Positions 34,880 to 46,513 of a stretch of 64,000 nucleotides of DNA are shown one piece after another. Source of the stretch: Paenarthrobacter sp. DKR-5 (GTDB lineage Bacteria > Actinomycetota > Actinomycetes > Actinomycetales > Micrococcaceae); contig NZ_JAHBOI010000003.1 of assembly GCF_018531425.1 (NCBI RefSeq), positions 124,001 to 188,000 on the forward strand, written 5' to 3'. Made by a program: the position numbers and the translations under genes. Below the pieces are notes generated by a model. That model ran no database searches. It was not told the DNA's origin and saw nothing but the letters and a program-made list of their open reading frames with translations. Position 1 is the stretch's first letter. Each line of letters begins with the position of its first letter.

Positions 34880-36452
34880 TTGAAACTCGAACTCAAGGGG
34901 ATCACCAAAACCTTCGGTTCCCTGGTGGCCAACGACCACATTGACCTGTTGGTCGAACCTGGCCAGGTCCACTGTTTGCTCGGCGAAAACGGCGCCGGCA
35001 AATCGACTCTGATGAACGTCCTCTACGGGCTCTATGACCCCACGGAAGGCCAGATCCTGGTCGACGACGAACCTGTCGTCTTCAAGGGCCCCGGGGACGC
35101 GATGGCTGCCGGCATCGGCATGGTCCACCAGCACTTCATGCTGATTCCCGTCTTCACGGTGGTCGAAAACGTCGCGCTCGGCAACGAAACCACCAAGGGC
35201 GCCGGCCGGCTCGACCTGGACACCACACGACGCAAAATCAAGGAGATCTCCGACAAATACGGGTTCGACGTCGATCCCGACGCCCTTGTCGAGGACCTGC
35301 CTGTCGGCGTGCAGCAGCGGGTGGAGATCATCAAGGCGCTCGTCCGCGATGCCAAGGTGCTGATTCTCGACGAGCCGACGGCCGTGCTCACCCCGCAGGA
35401 AACCGACGAGCTGCTGGACATCATCCGCCAGCTCAAAACCAACGGCACTTCGGTGGTCTTCATCTCGCACAAGCTGCGCGAGGTCAAGGCCATCTCGGAC
35501 ACGATCACCGTCATCCGCCGCGGCAAGGTCGTCGGCTCGGCTGACCCAAGCGCGTCCGCCACCGAGCTGGCCTCCGCCATGGTCGGCCGTGCGGTCAATC
35601 TCTCGCTGGAGAAGGCCCCGGCCCGGCCAGGGGAAGCGACCTTCGCAGTGCGGAACCTCACCGTCACCGACCACAACGGCCAGCACGTGGTGGATGACCT
35701 CTCCTTCGATATCGCCCAGGGCGAGGTGCTCGCCATCGCCGGCGTGCAGGGCAACGGGCAGACGGAACTGACCGAGGCGGTGCTGGGCCTCCAGCCGCAC
35801 GCGCGCGGCTCCGTGAAGCTCGACGGGAAGGAACTGCTGGGCCGCAGCGTCAAGCAGGTGCTCGACGCCGGCGTCGGCTTCGTTCCCGAGGACCGGCAGG
35901 TCGACGGACTGGTCGGGGCGTTCTCGATCGCGGAGAACATGATCCTGGACCGGTACGACCGCGCGCCCTTCGCCAAGGGCATTGGCTTGAAGCCCTCCGT
36001 CATCGCGGCCCACGCGGAAAAGAAAATCTCCGAATTCGACGTGCGCACGCCGTCCGTGACGGCCGCCGTCGGCACCCTGTCCGGCGGAAATCAGCAGAAG
36101 GTGGTGCTGGCCCGGGAGCTCTCCCGGCCGCTGCGCCTCTTCATCGCCTCCCAGCCTACCCGCGGGCTCGACGTCGGCTCCATCGAGTTCGTGCACAAGC
36201 GCGTCATCGCCGAGCGGGACCACGGCACCCCCGTCATGATCGTCTCGACGGAACTGGACGAGGTCCTCGAACTCGCGGACCGCATCGCCGTGCTCTACCG
36301 AGGCCGCCTGGTCGGCATCGTGCCGGGGAACACCTCCCGCGACGTGCTCGGGCTCATGATGGCCGGCATCCCGCCGGAGGAAGCCGGCAACGCCGCCGGG
36401 CTGCACGAGACCGCCGCCACCCCGACCACCGAGCGCCATGATGGAGGCGGAC

Positions 36453-36460
<8 letters not shown>
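34880..36460 (+). CDS. Nucleoside ABC transporter ATP-binding protein (NupO/YufO type)
   Basis: 526-aa duplicated ATPase. First half: Walker [10 protein letters not shown] (35-43), divergent signature LPVGVQQRVEI (140-150), Walker [16 protein letters not shown]. Second half: degenerate Walker [17 protein letters not shown], then QPTRGLDVGS where the Walker B Asp-Glu is replaced (FIASQP), which makes the second site non-catalytic, as usual in this family. The TTG start at 34880 has no strong ribosome-binding site. The C-terminal tail overlaps the start region of permease 1. Confidence 0.9.
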
Positions 36461-37789
<1,329 letters not shown>

Positions 37790-37793
<4 letters not shown>

Positions 37794-39079
37794 GCGCAAC
37801 CACACTCACCCCCACGTCCCCCAAGGCCGCGGCCGTGGACAAGCCGGTCAGCTGGAAGGTGCCGGTGACGCTCAGCGTCGTGGCCGTGGCAGCGCTGGTG
37901 GTCTTCGGCTCCATGGCCCCGGGCGCTTCGGCCACCTTCGGCATCTCAACGGACCGTGACCTGCTGCAGCTGCCCGCGCTGACCGTCTCCGGCGTGGCGG
38001 GCGGCTGGGTGTGCGCGCTGGCGATGCTGGCCTTGGCCGGCTACTCGGTCTACCTCGCCCGCGCCGCGGCAAAGCTTCCGGCCTGGGTGCCGATCGTCTT
38101 CGGGGCCCTGTTCGTCGTCGGGTTCCTGATCTGGGTGGTGGCCGGCGCTCGGACCACGAGCATCTCGCTGGCCGGCCTGATTGCCGGTTCCGTGACCCTG
38201 GCCGTCCCGCTGGTGTTCGGTTCCCTTTCCGGCGTGCTCTGCGAACGGGCCGGCGTGGTGAACATCGCCATCGAGGGCCAGCTTCTCGGCGGGGCCTTCA
38301 CCGCAGCGGTGCTCTCCACCGTCACCGGCAGCGTGTACGTGGGCCTGCTGGGCGCCGCCGTCGCCGGGGCGCTGGTGTCCCTGATCCTCGCGATCTTCAG
38401 CATCAAGTACGTCGTGAACCAGATCATCGTGGGCGTGGTGCTCAACGTGCTGATCTCCGGGCTGACCGGCTACCTGTTCTCCACGGTGTTGACCCGGGAC
38501 CCGGAGCACTTCAACGCCCCGGGCAGGCTGCCGATCATCGAGATCCCGTTCCTCTCCGCCATCCCGATCATCGGGCCGATCCTGTTCCGCCAGTCGGTGG
38601 TGGGCTACCTGATGTACATCGCCGTGGCCGCCGTCTGGTTCGGCCTGTTCAAGACCAAGTGGGGTCTGCGCGTCCGCGCCGTCGGCGAACACCCGCAGGC
38701 GGCGGACACCGTCGGCATCAAGGTCAACCGCATCCGGTTCTGGAACGTGATCCTCGGGGGCGCCATCGCAGGCGTCGGCGGTTCCTTCTTCACCCTCGTG
38801 GCCGTGGACAGCTTCACCAAGGACATCTCCGGAGGCCGCGGGTTCATCGCCCTGGCAGCCTTGATCTTCGGCCGGTGGAACCCCATCGGGGCCTTCCTCG
38901 CCGCCCTGCTGTTCGGCTTCGCCGACAACCTGCAGAGCCTGCTCACCATCATCGGCACCCCGGTGCCCAGCCAATTCATGGCGATGCTGCCCTACGCGGT
39001 GACCATCTTCGCCGTCGCCGGGCTGGTGGGGCGCTCCCGGCCGCCGGCCGCGGACGGCATCCCGTATGTCAAGGGTTGA
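37790..39079 (+). CDS. Nucleoside ABC transporter permease 2 (NupQ/YufQ type)
   Basis: 429-aa membrane protein with about eleven spans. VPLVFGSLSGVLCERAGVVN and VNIAIEGQLLGGAF are the diagnostic segments, followed by LRVRAVGEHPQAADTVGI, the counterpart of the ATPase-contacting loop in permease 1. The start is the ATG overlapping permease 1's stop. Length is greater than in Bacillus YufQ, with additional N-terminal membrane spans before the core (residues 20-115). cdd begins 4 nt after its stop. Confidence 0.9.
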
Positions 39080-39083
39080 GCGC

Positions 39084-39470
39084 ATGCCAGAGATCGACTG
39101 GGACCTCCTGACCGGCGCTGCGCGGGAAGCCATGTCCCGGGCCTACGCCCCCTACTCCAACTTCCCGGTGGGTGCCGCGGCGCTCACCGAGGACGGCATC
39201 ATCGTCTCCGGCTGCAACGTCGAAAACGCCTCCTACGGGCTGACGCTCTGCGCCGAATGCTCCCTGGTGTCCGCCCTGCACATGGGCGGGGGCGGCCGGC
39301 TGGTCGCCTTCGCCTGCGTGGACGGCAAGGGAAACGTGCTCATGCCCTGCGGGCGGTGCCGGCAGCTGCTGTACGAACACCGCGCACCCGGCATGGTGCT
39401 GCTGACCGTGAGCGGCGTCCGCACCATGGACGAAGTGCTGCCGGACGCCTTCGGCCCCCAGAACCTCTAA
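39084..39470 (+). CDS. cdd: Cytidine deaminase
   Basis: 128-aa zinc enzyme converting cytidine/deoxycytidine to uridine/deoxyuridine. Zinc ligands Cys56, Cys89 and Cys92 and proton-shuttling Glu58 are in LCAECSLVSA and MPCGRCRQLL; YSNFPVGAA and NVENASYGL are substrate segments. This is the small homotetrameric form. I chose the ATG at 39084 rather than 39066 because AAGGG precedes it at useful distance and it avoids a larger overlap with the permease gene. Directly follows the nucleoside importer genes, so it probably deaminates imported cytidine. Confidence 0.95.
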   Translation: MPEIDWDLLTGAAREAMSRAYAPYSNFPVGAAALTEDGIIVSGCNVENASYGLTLCAECSLVSALHMGGGGRLVAFACVDGKGNVLMPCGRCRQLLYEHRAPGMVLLTVSGVRTMDEVLPDAFGPQNL

Positions 39471-39479
39471 GGAAGACTG

Positions 39480-40766
39480 ATGACAGAATCGTTCGACGCC
39501 GTCGACATCATCCGCACCAAGCGGGACAAGGGCACGCTGAGCCCGGAGCAGATCGACTGGACCATCGACGCGTACACCCGCGGCGTGATCGCGGACGAGC
39601 AGATGGCCGCGCTGAACATGGCCATCCTGCTCAACGGCATGAGCCGGGCCGAGATTTCCCGCTGGACGACGGCAATGATCAACTCCGGCGAGCGGATGGA
39701 CTTCTCCTCGCTGGGCAAGGCCACGACGGACAAGCACTCCACCGGCGGTGTGGGGGACAAGATCACCCTGCCGCTGGCGCCGCTGGTCGCCGTGTTCGGT
39801 GTCGCCGTGCCGCAGCTCTCCGGCCGCGGGCTGGGCCACACCGGCGGCACCCTGGACAAGCTCGAGTCCATCCCGGGCTGGCGCGCGGCGCTCTCGAACG
39901 AGGAAATGATGCGCCAGCTCGCCGATGTCGGCGCGGTCATCTGCGCGGCCGGCGCGGGCCTGGCACCCGCGGACAAGAAGCTCTATGCGCTGCGGGACGT
40001 CACCGGCACGGTCGAGGCCATCCCGCTGATCGCGTCGTCGATCATGAGCAAGAAGATCGCCGAGGGCACCGGCTCACTGGTGCTCGACGTAAAGGTGGGC
40101 AGCGGCGCCTTCATGAAGGACGAAGCGCGTGCCCGCGAACTGGCGGAGACCATGGTGGGTCTGGGCAGCGACGCCGGGGTCAGGACGGTGGCCCTGCTGA
40201 CCAACATGAACACACCGCTCGGGCTGACCGCGGGCAACGCCATCGAGGTCGAGGAATCCCTTGAGGTACTCGCCGGCGGCGGCCCGGAGGATGTCGTCGA
40301 ACTCACCGTGCGCCTCGCCGAGGAGATGCTCGCCGGCGCCGGCGTGCACGACGCCGATCCCGCGGCGGCGCTCAAGGACGGCCGGGCGATGGACGTCTGG
40401 CGCCGGATGATCGCCGCCCAGGGCGGCGATCCGGAGGCGGCGCTGCCGGTGGCACGCGAATCCGAGACCGTGTATGCGCCGGCGGACGGTGTCCTGCTGG
40501 AGCTGGATGCCCTCTCGGTCGGTGTCGCGGCCTGGCGGCTGGGTGCCGGCAGGGCCCGCAAGGAGGACGTGGTGCAGGCGGGCGCGGGCGTGCGGCTGCA
40601 TGCCAAGCCGGGTGCGCTGGTGCGCGCCGGGGAACCTCTGATGACCCTGCTCACCGACACCCCGGAGCGCTTCGACCGGGCGAAGGAAGCCCTCGAGGGC
40701 GACGTCGTCATCGGACCCGAAGGCGACCGCCCGGCCCAGCAGCTGATCATCGACAGGATCGCCTGA
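39480..40766 (+). CDS. deoA: Thymidine/pyrimidine-nucleoside phosphorylase
   Basis: 428-aa enzyme splitting thymidine (and often uridine) into base and (deoxy)ribose-1-phosphate. Visible motifs: DKHSTGGVGDKITLPLAP (phosphate site), the family signature SGRGLGHTGGTLDKLESIPG, and SSIMSKKIAEGTGSLVLDVK. An AAGGAAG ribosome-binding site precedes the ATG, 10 nt after cdd. Its position after importer and deaminase completes a pyrimidine nucleoside uptake-and-breakdown unit. Whether it prefers thymidine or is a broad pyrimidine phosphorylase cannot be decided by eye. Confidence 0.95.
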   Translation: MTESFDAVDIIRTKRDKGTLSPEQIDWTIDAYTRGVIADEQMAALNMAILLNGMSRAEISRWTTAMINSGERMDFSSLGKATTDKHSTGGVGDKITLPLAPLVAVFGVAVPQLSGRGLGHTGGTLDKLESIPGWRAALSNEEMMRQLADVGAVICAAGAGLAPADKKLYALRDVTGTVEAIPLIASSIMSKKIAEGTGSLVLDVKVGSGAFMKDEARARELAETMVGLGSDAGVRTVALLTNMNTPLGLTAGNAIEVEESLEVLAGGGPEDVVELTVRLAEEMLAGAGVHDADPAAALKDGRAMDVWRRMIAAQGGDPEAALPVARESETVYAPADGVLLELDALSVGVAAWRLGAGRARKEDVVQAGAGVRLHAKPGALVRAGEPLMTLLTDTPERFDRAKEALEGDVVIGPEGDRPAQQLIIDRIA

Positions 40767-40778
40767 GCGGCGGGAAAC

Positions 40779-40800
40779 CAACGGGAGGGCCCGTCCGTTG
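40779..40800 (+). terminator. Short hairpin after deoA
   Basis: CAACGG at 40779-40784 pairs with CCGTTG at 40795-40800 around a GC-rich interior. It lies 13 nt after the deoA stop with no T-run; a weak terminator candidate. Confidence 0.35.
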
Positions 40801-40904
40801 TCCCATGGGAGGGTTTCGGCTCCCGGGCGCGGATTTCGATGGCGCCGGAGCCCCCGCCGTGGGAAACTTATCCCCACTGAGAACAGGTACGAGGAGCACA
40901 GCGC

Positions 40905-41615
40905 GTGGAATTTCTGAACCACATGATCCTGCACGCCGCCGGGGCGTGGTGGATCTACCCTGTGCTGCTCGCTTTCTGCTTCATCGACGGCTTCTTCCCG
41001 GTGCTGCCCAGCGAGACGCTGATCGTCGCGCTGGCGGCCGTCTCGGTGATGTCGGGCCAGCCGAACATCTGGCTGACCATGCTCGCCGGCGCGGTCGGCG
41101 CGGTGGCCGGGGACAACGTCGCGTACCTGCTGGGACACCGGATCGGCACGACGCGCTTCAAGTGGATGCGCAGGCCCAGATCGGCCAAGGCACTGCACTG
41201 GGCGCGGTACGAACTGGACAAGCGCGGGGCCATGCTGATCTTCACCGCCCGGTACGTCCCGGTGGGCCGCGTGGCGGTCAACTTCACCGCCGGCGCAACA
41301 GGGTACCCGCACCGGCGGTTCTTCGTGCTGGACGTGTTCGCCGCCCTCACCTGGGTGGGCTACTCCTGGGGCATCGGTACCGTTGCCGGGCACTGGGTCC
41401 ACCAGCACCCGCTGCTGGGGGCGGCCATCGCCATCGTGTTCGCCATTGTCATCGGCTTCATCATCGACCACGCAATGCAGTTCGTGCACCGCTGGCACGA
41501 CCGGAAGCTGGCCAAGGCGGCCGAACGCGCCACCGCGGCCGGGACGGGCACCCCGTCGGGGACGGGCACCCCGTCCGCGCCGGTGAAGGACGTCGCCCCG
41601 CAGGGCAAGCTTTAG
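40905..41615 (+). CDS. DedA-family membrane protein
   Basis: 236-aa integral membrane protein of the DedA/VTT family, some of which move undecaprenyl phosphate or other lipids across the membrane. The family motif is present in TARYVPVGRVAVNFTAGATG, and AGAVGAVAGDNVAYLLGHRI is the upstream re-entrant segment. About five spans, then a Gly/Thr/Pro repeat-rich cytoplasmic tail. The GTG start has GAGGAG before it. It separates deoA from add and has no obvious link to nucleosides. Confidence 0.88.
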   Translation: MEFLNHMILHAAGAWWIYPVLLAFCFIDGFFPVLPSETLIVALAAVSVMSGQPNIWLTMLAGAVGAVAGDNVAYLLGHRIGTTRFKWMRRPRSAKALHWARYELDKRGAMLIFTARYVPVGRVAVNFTAGATGYPHRRFFVLDVFAALTWVGYSWGIGTVAGHWVHQHPLLGAAIAIVFAIVIGFIIDHAMQFVHRWHDRKLAKAAERATAAGTGTPSGTGTPSAPVKDVAPQGKL

Positions 41616-41700
41616 GGCTTCACGTCTTCGGCCGCGGACCGCGACGCGGAGGCGGCGGACAACTGGCAATCTCCCTGCCCGTCTCTCTAGAGTTGGGTCC

Positions 41701-42837
41701 GTGACTGAACTCGAGTTCTCCCCAGCGTCCGCGTCCGACTTCGACATCCGCAGCCTGCCCAAGGTTTCCCTGCACGACCACCTTGACGGCGGGCTCCGGC
41801 CGGCCACCATCATCGAACTCGCCGAAGCCGTCGGGCACACCCTGCCCTCCACGGACCCGGTGGCGCTGGGGGAGTGGTTCCGCGAATCGGCCGACTCCGG
41901 GTCGTTGCCGCGCTACCTGGAAACCTTCGACCACACCATCGCCGTGATGCAGACCCGTGAGGGCCTGTTCCGCGTCGCGAAGGAGTTCGTCCTCGATCTG
42001 GCCGATGACGGCGTCGTCTACGGTGAAGTGCGCTGGGCTCCGGAGCAGCACCTGCAGAAGGGCCTGAGCCTGGACGAGGTGGTCGAGGCCGTGCAGGAGG
42101 GCCTGGAAGCCGGCGTCGAGGAAGTGACCGCCTCGGGCCGCCAGATCCAGGTGGGTCAGCTGATCACGGCGATGCGGCATGCGGACCGCGGCCAGGAAAT
42201 CGCCGAACTGGCCGTCCGCCACCGGGACAAGGGCGCCGTCGGCTTCGACATCGCCGGCGCCGAGGACGGGTTCCTGCCCTCCCGCTTCAAGGACGCCTTC
42301 ACCTATCTGGCCGAGAATAACTTCCCGGCCACCGTCCACGCCGGCGAGGCCGCCGGGCTGGAGAGCATCCAGGACGCCCTGGTGCACGGACGGGCGCTGC
42401 GGCTGGGACACGGCGTGCGGATCGCCGAAGACATCCAAGTCGAGTTCACCACCGATGAGGCAAACCAGAACGACGTCGGCCTGGTCACCCTCGGCCACCT
42501 CGCGGCCTGGGTGCGGGACCGGGGAATCGCGCTGGAGCTGTGCCCGTCGTCGAACCTGCAGACCGGCGCCATCGAAGCCTTTGGTGACACCGTGGAGGAC
42601 CACCCGATCGACCTGCTCTACCAGACCGGCTTCCGGGTCACCGTGAACACCGACAACCGGCTGATGAGCGGGGTGAGCCTGACCGACGAATTCGAGCTGC
42701 TGGTGGAGGCCTTCGAGTACGACCTCGACGACCTGCTGGCGCTGACCCTGAACGCCGCGGAAGCAGCCTTCCTGCCGCTGGAGGAGCGCGAAGCCCTGGC
42801 AGACCTGATCACCGAGGCCTACCAGAACGCGCGGTGA
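41701..42837 (+). CDS. add: Adenosine deaminase
   Basis: 378-aa zinc amidohydrolase turning adenosine into inosine. Metal histidines His25 and His27 lie in SLHDHLDGGLRP, a slightly unusual variant of the common LHxHLDG. Further active-site segments: TVHAGEAAG, RLGHGVRI, ELCPSSNLQTG and VNTDNRLMSG (catalytic Asp). TAGAGT with a 7-nt gap precedes the GTG (leaderless). mazG overlaps its stop codon by 4 nt. Together with cdd and deoA it degrades imported nucleosides. Confidence 0.93.
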   Translation: MTELEFSPASASDFDIRSLPKVSLHDHLDGGLRPATIIELAEAVGHTLPSTDPVALGEWFRESADSGSLPRYLETFDHTIAVMQTREGLFRVAKEFVLDLADDGVVYGEVRWAPEQHLQKGLSLDEVVEAVQEGLEAGVEEVTASGRQIQVGQLITAMRHADRGQEIAELAVRHRDKGAVGFDIAGAEDGFLPSRFKDAFTYLAENNFPATVHAGEAAGLESIQDALVHGRALRLGHGVRIAEDIQVEFTTDEANQNDVGLVTLGHLAAWVRDRGIALELCPSSNLQTGAIEAFGDTVEDHPIDLLYQTGFRVTVNTDNRLMSGVSLTDEFELLVEAFEYDLDDLLALTLNAAEAAFLPLEEREALADLITEAYQNAR

Positions 42838-43460
42838 GCAGCGTTGACCGGCTCGTGGAGGTCATCGCCCTCCTGCGCGGGCACTGCCCGTGGATGGCGG
42901 CGCTGACCCACGAGTCGCTGGTGGAGTACCTCGTGGAGGAGTCCTACGAGCTGGTCGAGGCCATCGAGGGCGGCCGCGGGGACGACATCAAGGGGGAGCT
43001 GGGCGACGTCCTGCTGCAGGTGGTGCTGCACGCCCGGCTCGCCGAGGAAGCCGGACGCTTCAGCTTCGACGACGTGGCCTCCGGGCTTGCGGAGAAGATG
43101 GTGCGGCGCAATCCGCATGTCTTCCGGCCCGACGGCAGCCTGCAGGACAGCTTCCCCGCCACGGTGGAGGAAATCGAGCTGCGCTGGCACGAGGTGAAGA
43201 AGACCGAGCGCTCCGGGGACGACTCGCCGTTCCTGGGCCTGCCTGCATCCCTGCCGGCCCTGGCCCTGGCGCGCAAGAGCCTCGACCGCGCGCGCCGGGC
43301 CGGCCTCAGGCTGCCGGAGCCGGCCGCGGTGCCGGAGCCGGCGGACGAGGCGGCGCTGGGGGAGCTGCTGCTCGGGCTCAGCGTGCAGGCCCAGGCCCTC
43401 GGCTTCGACGCCGAGCGGGCGCTGCGCGACGCCGTCCGCCGCTTCCAGGCCGGCAGCTAG
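42834..43460 (+). CDS. mazG: MazG nucleoside triphosphate pyrophosphohydrolase
   Basis: 208-aa NTP pyrophosphatase that removes abnormal nucleotides. The MazG metal-binding pattern is clear: EESYELVEAI followed by GELGDVLLQVVLHARLAEE and then KMVRRNPHVF. The start of the domain reads HCPWMAALTHESL, where the family usually has an acidic residue right after CPW. The GTG overlaps the add stop codon. It is a single-domain-plus-tail version, shorter than E. coli MazG. Enolase lies 1.7 kb further on, as in many actinobacteria. Confidence 0.9.
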   Translation: MSSVDRLVEVIALLRGHCPWMAALTHESLVEYLVEESYELVEAIEGGRGDDIKGELGDVLLQVVLHARLAEEAGRFSFDDVASGLAEKMVRRNPHVFRPDGSLQDSFPATVEEIELRWHEVKKTERSGDDSPFLGLPASLPALALARKSLDRARRAGLRLPEPAAVPEPADEAALGELLLGLSVQAQALGFDAERALRDAVRRFQAGS

Positions 43461-43493
43461 GACCGCGGCCGGACCCGCCGCGGCGGCGCCGCG

Positions 43494-43799
43494 CTAGTGC
43501 AGGTTGAAGCGCCGGAATTCGCCGGTCGCCTCGCTGAACTCTGCTTCCACGAAGTCGACGTCTCCCGGCGTCTGGCCCGAGCGCAGGGTTTCGAGCAACT
43601 CGGCGAGCACCGGCCGCGGCCCTTCGGCCACCAGCCGGACGGTCCCGTCGCTCTGGTTGCGCACGTCGCCGGTCAGGCCAAGGTCTTCGGCCCGCAGCAG
43701 CGTCCAGAAGCGGAAGCCGACGCCTTGGACGATGCCGTTCACAGTCGCGGTAAGCCTGGCGGAGGAATCCCCGCCGGACGGGGTCTGGGTTCCTGACAT
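43494..43799 (-). CDS. acyP: Acylphosphatase
   Basis: 101-aa alpha/beta-sandwich enzyme hydrolysing acyl phosphates. Catalytic Arg30 (QGVGFRFW) and Asn48 (DVRNQSDGTV) are present. Length is normal for the family after a 14-residue polar N-terminus. TAGTCT ends 6 nt before the ATG, and its first three bases are the TAG stop codon of the SRPBCC gene upstream, so promoter and stop codon share bases. Confidence 0.93.
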   Translation of the reverse strand: MSGTQTPSGGDSSARLTATVNGIVQGVGFRFWTLLRAEDLGLTGDVRNQSDGTVRLVAEGPRPVLAELLETLRSGQTPGDVDFVEAEFSEATGEFRRFNLH

Positions 43800-43805
43800 G
43801 GGGAC

Positions 43806-43811
43806 AGACTA
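43806..43811 (-). promoter_or_regulatory. -10 box of acyP overlapping the SRPBCC stop codon
   Basis: TAGTCT on the minus strand; its TAG (43809-43811) is the stop codon of the upstream gene. The acyP ATG follows after 6 nt. Confidence 0.5.
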
Positions 43812-44294
43812 GTCCTCCGCGGCCCGTTCCTCACCGGCCGTCGCGGTGTCGAGGACCCGGCCGAGCGCGGTGACGATGTGGCCCCAGCCGCCGCTCATGA
43901 TGGTGCGTGGCAGCTGCTGCGAGGCGTCGTCCGGATCGAATCCGCTGTGCGTGAGCAGCAGCCTCGTTCCCTCGCCTTCGGCGGTCAGCTCCCAGGTCAC
44001 CACCCAGCCGGTGGGCCGCTCGGCGAGGGCGTCGTCCCAGGTCATGCTCAGCTTTGTGCCTTCCTCCGCTTCCAGCACGGTGCAGGCGACGAGGCCGGAG
44101 AAGTTCGCCGCCTCGATCGGCCTGCCCTGCATGCTGAAGCGGGTTCCGGGCACCGGGCGGAAGCCCTCGGTCTTCATCAGCCAGCGCTCCATCAGCTCCG
44201 GAGTGGTCATGGCCTCCCAGACGGCGGACGGCGGGTGCGGATAGTACTGCTCGATCACGATGGCGCCGGTGGCGGCCGGGAGCGAAGAGGTCAC
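43809..44294 (-). CDS. SRPBCC (AHSA1-type) domain protein
   Basis: 161-aa helix-grip protein of the activator-of-Hsp90-ATPase-homology group. Recognisable features are the start IVIEQYYPHPPSAVWEAMTT, the middle MTWDDA and the ending SGGWGHIVTALGRVLD. Such proteins are commonly encoded with an ArsR-type regulator, exactly as here, where its start overlaps the regulator's stop. They bind hydrophobic ligands; no enzymatic role is established. Confidence 0.85.
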   Translation of the reverse strand: MTSSLPAATGAIVIEQYYPHPPSAVWEAMTTPELMERWLMKTEGFRPVPGTRFSMQGRPIEAANFSGLVACTVLEAEEGTKLSMTWDDALAERPTGWVVTWELTAEGEGTRLLLTHSGFDPDDASQQLPRTIMSGGWGHIVTALGRVLDTATAGEERAAED

Positions 44295-44635
44295 GGAGAA
44301 TCCTGTCTGAGGTCGTCGAGGAGCTGCCCGAGGCCGGCCGTCCGCTCGCGCCAGAACCGCTCGTACGGCTGGAGCCAGGCGTGGACCTCGTGCAGGGGGG
44401 ATGGGGTGATGCTGTACCGCTGGAACCGCCCGTCCCTCACGGAGCGCACGAGTCCGGCCCGTTTGAGGGCGGAAAGATGCTCCGCGACACTGGGCCGGGC
44501 GAGGTCGAAGCCATCGGCGATCTCCTGCGCGGTGCGGTCACCGGCAAGCAGCACGTCGAGGATCCGGCGCCGCACCGGATGGGCCAGCGCGCCGAAGAGC
44601 AGATCCGTCGGTGAGGGGTCGTTCAGCGGGCGCAC
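44291..44635 (-). CDS. ArsR-family transcriptional regulator
   Basis: 114-aa winged-helix repressor. LFGALAHPVRRRILDVLLAG and the recognition helix region DLARPSVAEHLSALKRAGLV are typical. There are no cysteine metal-site motifs (no ELCVC), so it is likely not a metal sensor. The GTG at 44635 is chosen because conserved sequence begins there and TATAGT ends 6 nt upstream; a much longer open frame extending upstream is not credible. A GTAGG-N6-CCTAC inverted repeat just upstream is its probable operator. Confidence 0.87.
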   Translation of the reverse strand: MRPLNDPSPTDLLFGALAHPVRRRILDVLLAGDRTAQEIADGFDLARPSVAEHLSALKRAGLVRSVRDGRFQRYSITPSPLHEVHAWLQPYERFWRERTAGLGQLLDDLRQDSP

Positions 44636-44641
44636 CCCCGC

Positions 44642-44664
44642 ACTATATGTAGGAAAAAACCTAC
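44642..44664 (-). promoter_or_regulatory. Promoter and candidate operator of the arsR-SRPBCC pair
   Basis: TATAGT (minus strand, 44642-44647) lies 6 nt before the GTG. Adjacent to it GTAGG (44649-44653) and CCTAC (44660-44664) are inverted around six A/T pairs, a compact dyad in the spacer region where a repressor would compete with RNA polymerase. Confidence 0.65.
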
Positions 44665-44783
44665 GCGTCAACTCGCAGGGCCTCCCGTCGCCCTCGGTAT
44701 GATGCACAAGAGCCCTGCTTGTGCCGGGCCTTCGCCGCGCGGACCGCCGGCGCGCACCACTGCTCTTCGGGAAGGTACGAACC

Positions 44784-46422
<1,639 letters not shown>

Positions 46423-46429
46423 GGCACGT

Positions 46430-46480
46430 CCGGTGGCTATGGTTGAAAGACCATAGCCACCGGCCCGTTTAACGGGCCGG
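46430..46480 (+). terminator. Two overlapping hairpins after eno
   Basis: CCGGTGGCTATGG (46430-46442) pairs perfectly with 46451-46463 over an 8-nt loop. Overlapping its end, CCGGCCCGTT (46460-46469) pairs with 46471-46480 around a single base. The two are mutually exclusive at their junction. No clear T-run; probably the eno terminator or 3' stabiliser. Confidence 0.7.
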
Positions 46481-46513
46481 TCTCCGCCGGCCGACCAGCA
46501 CACCAGGAGTTCC

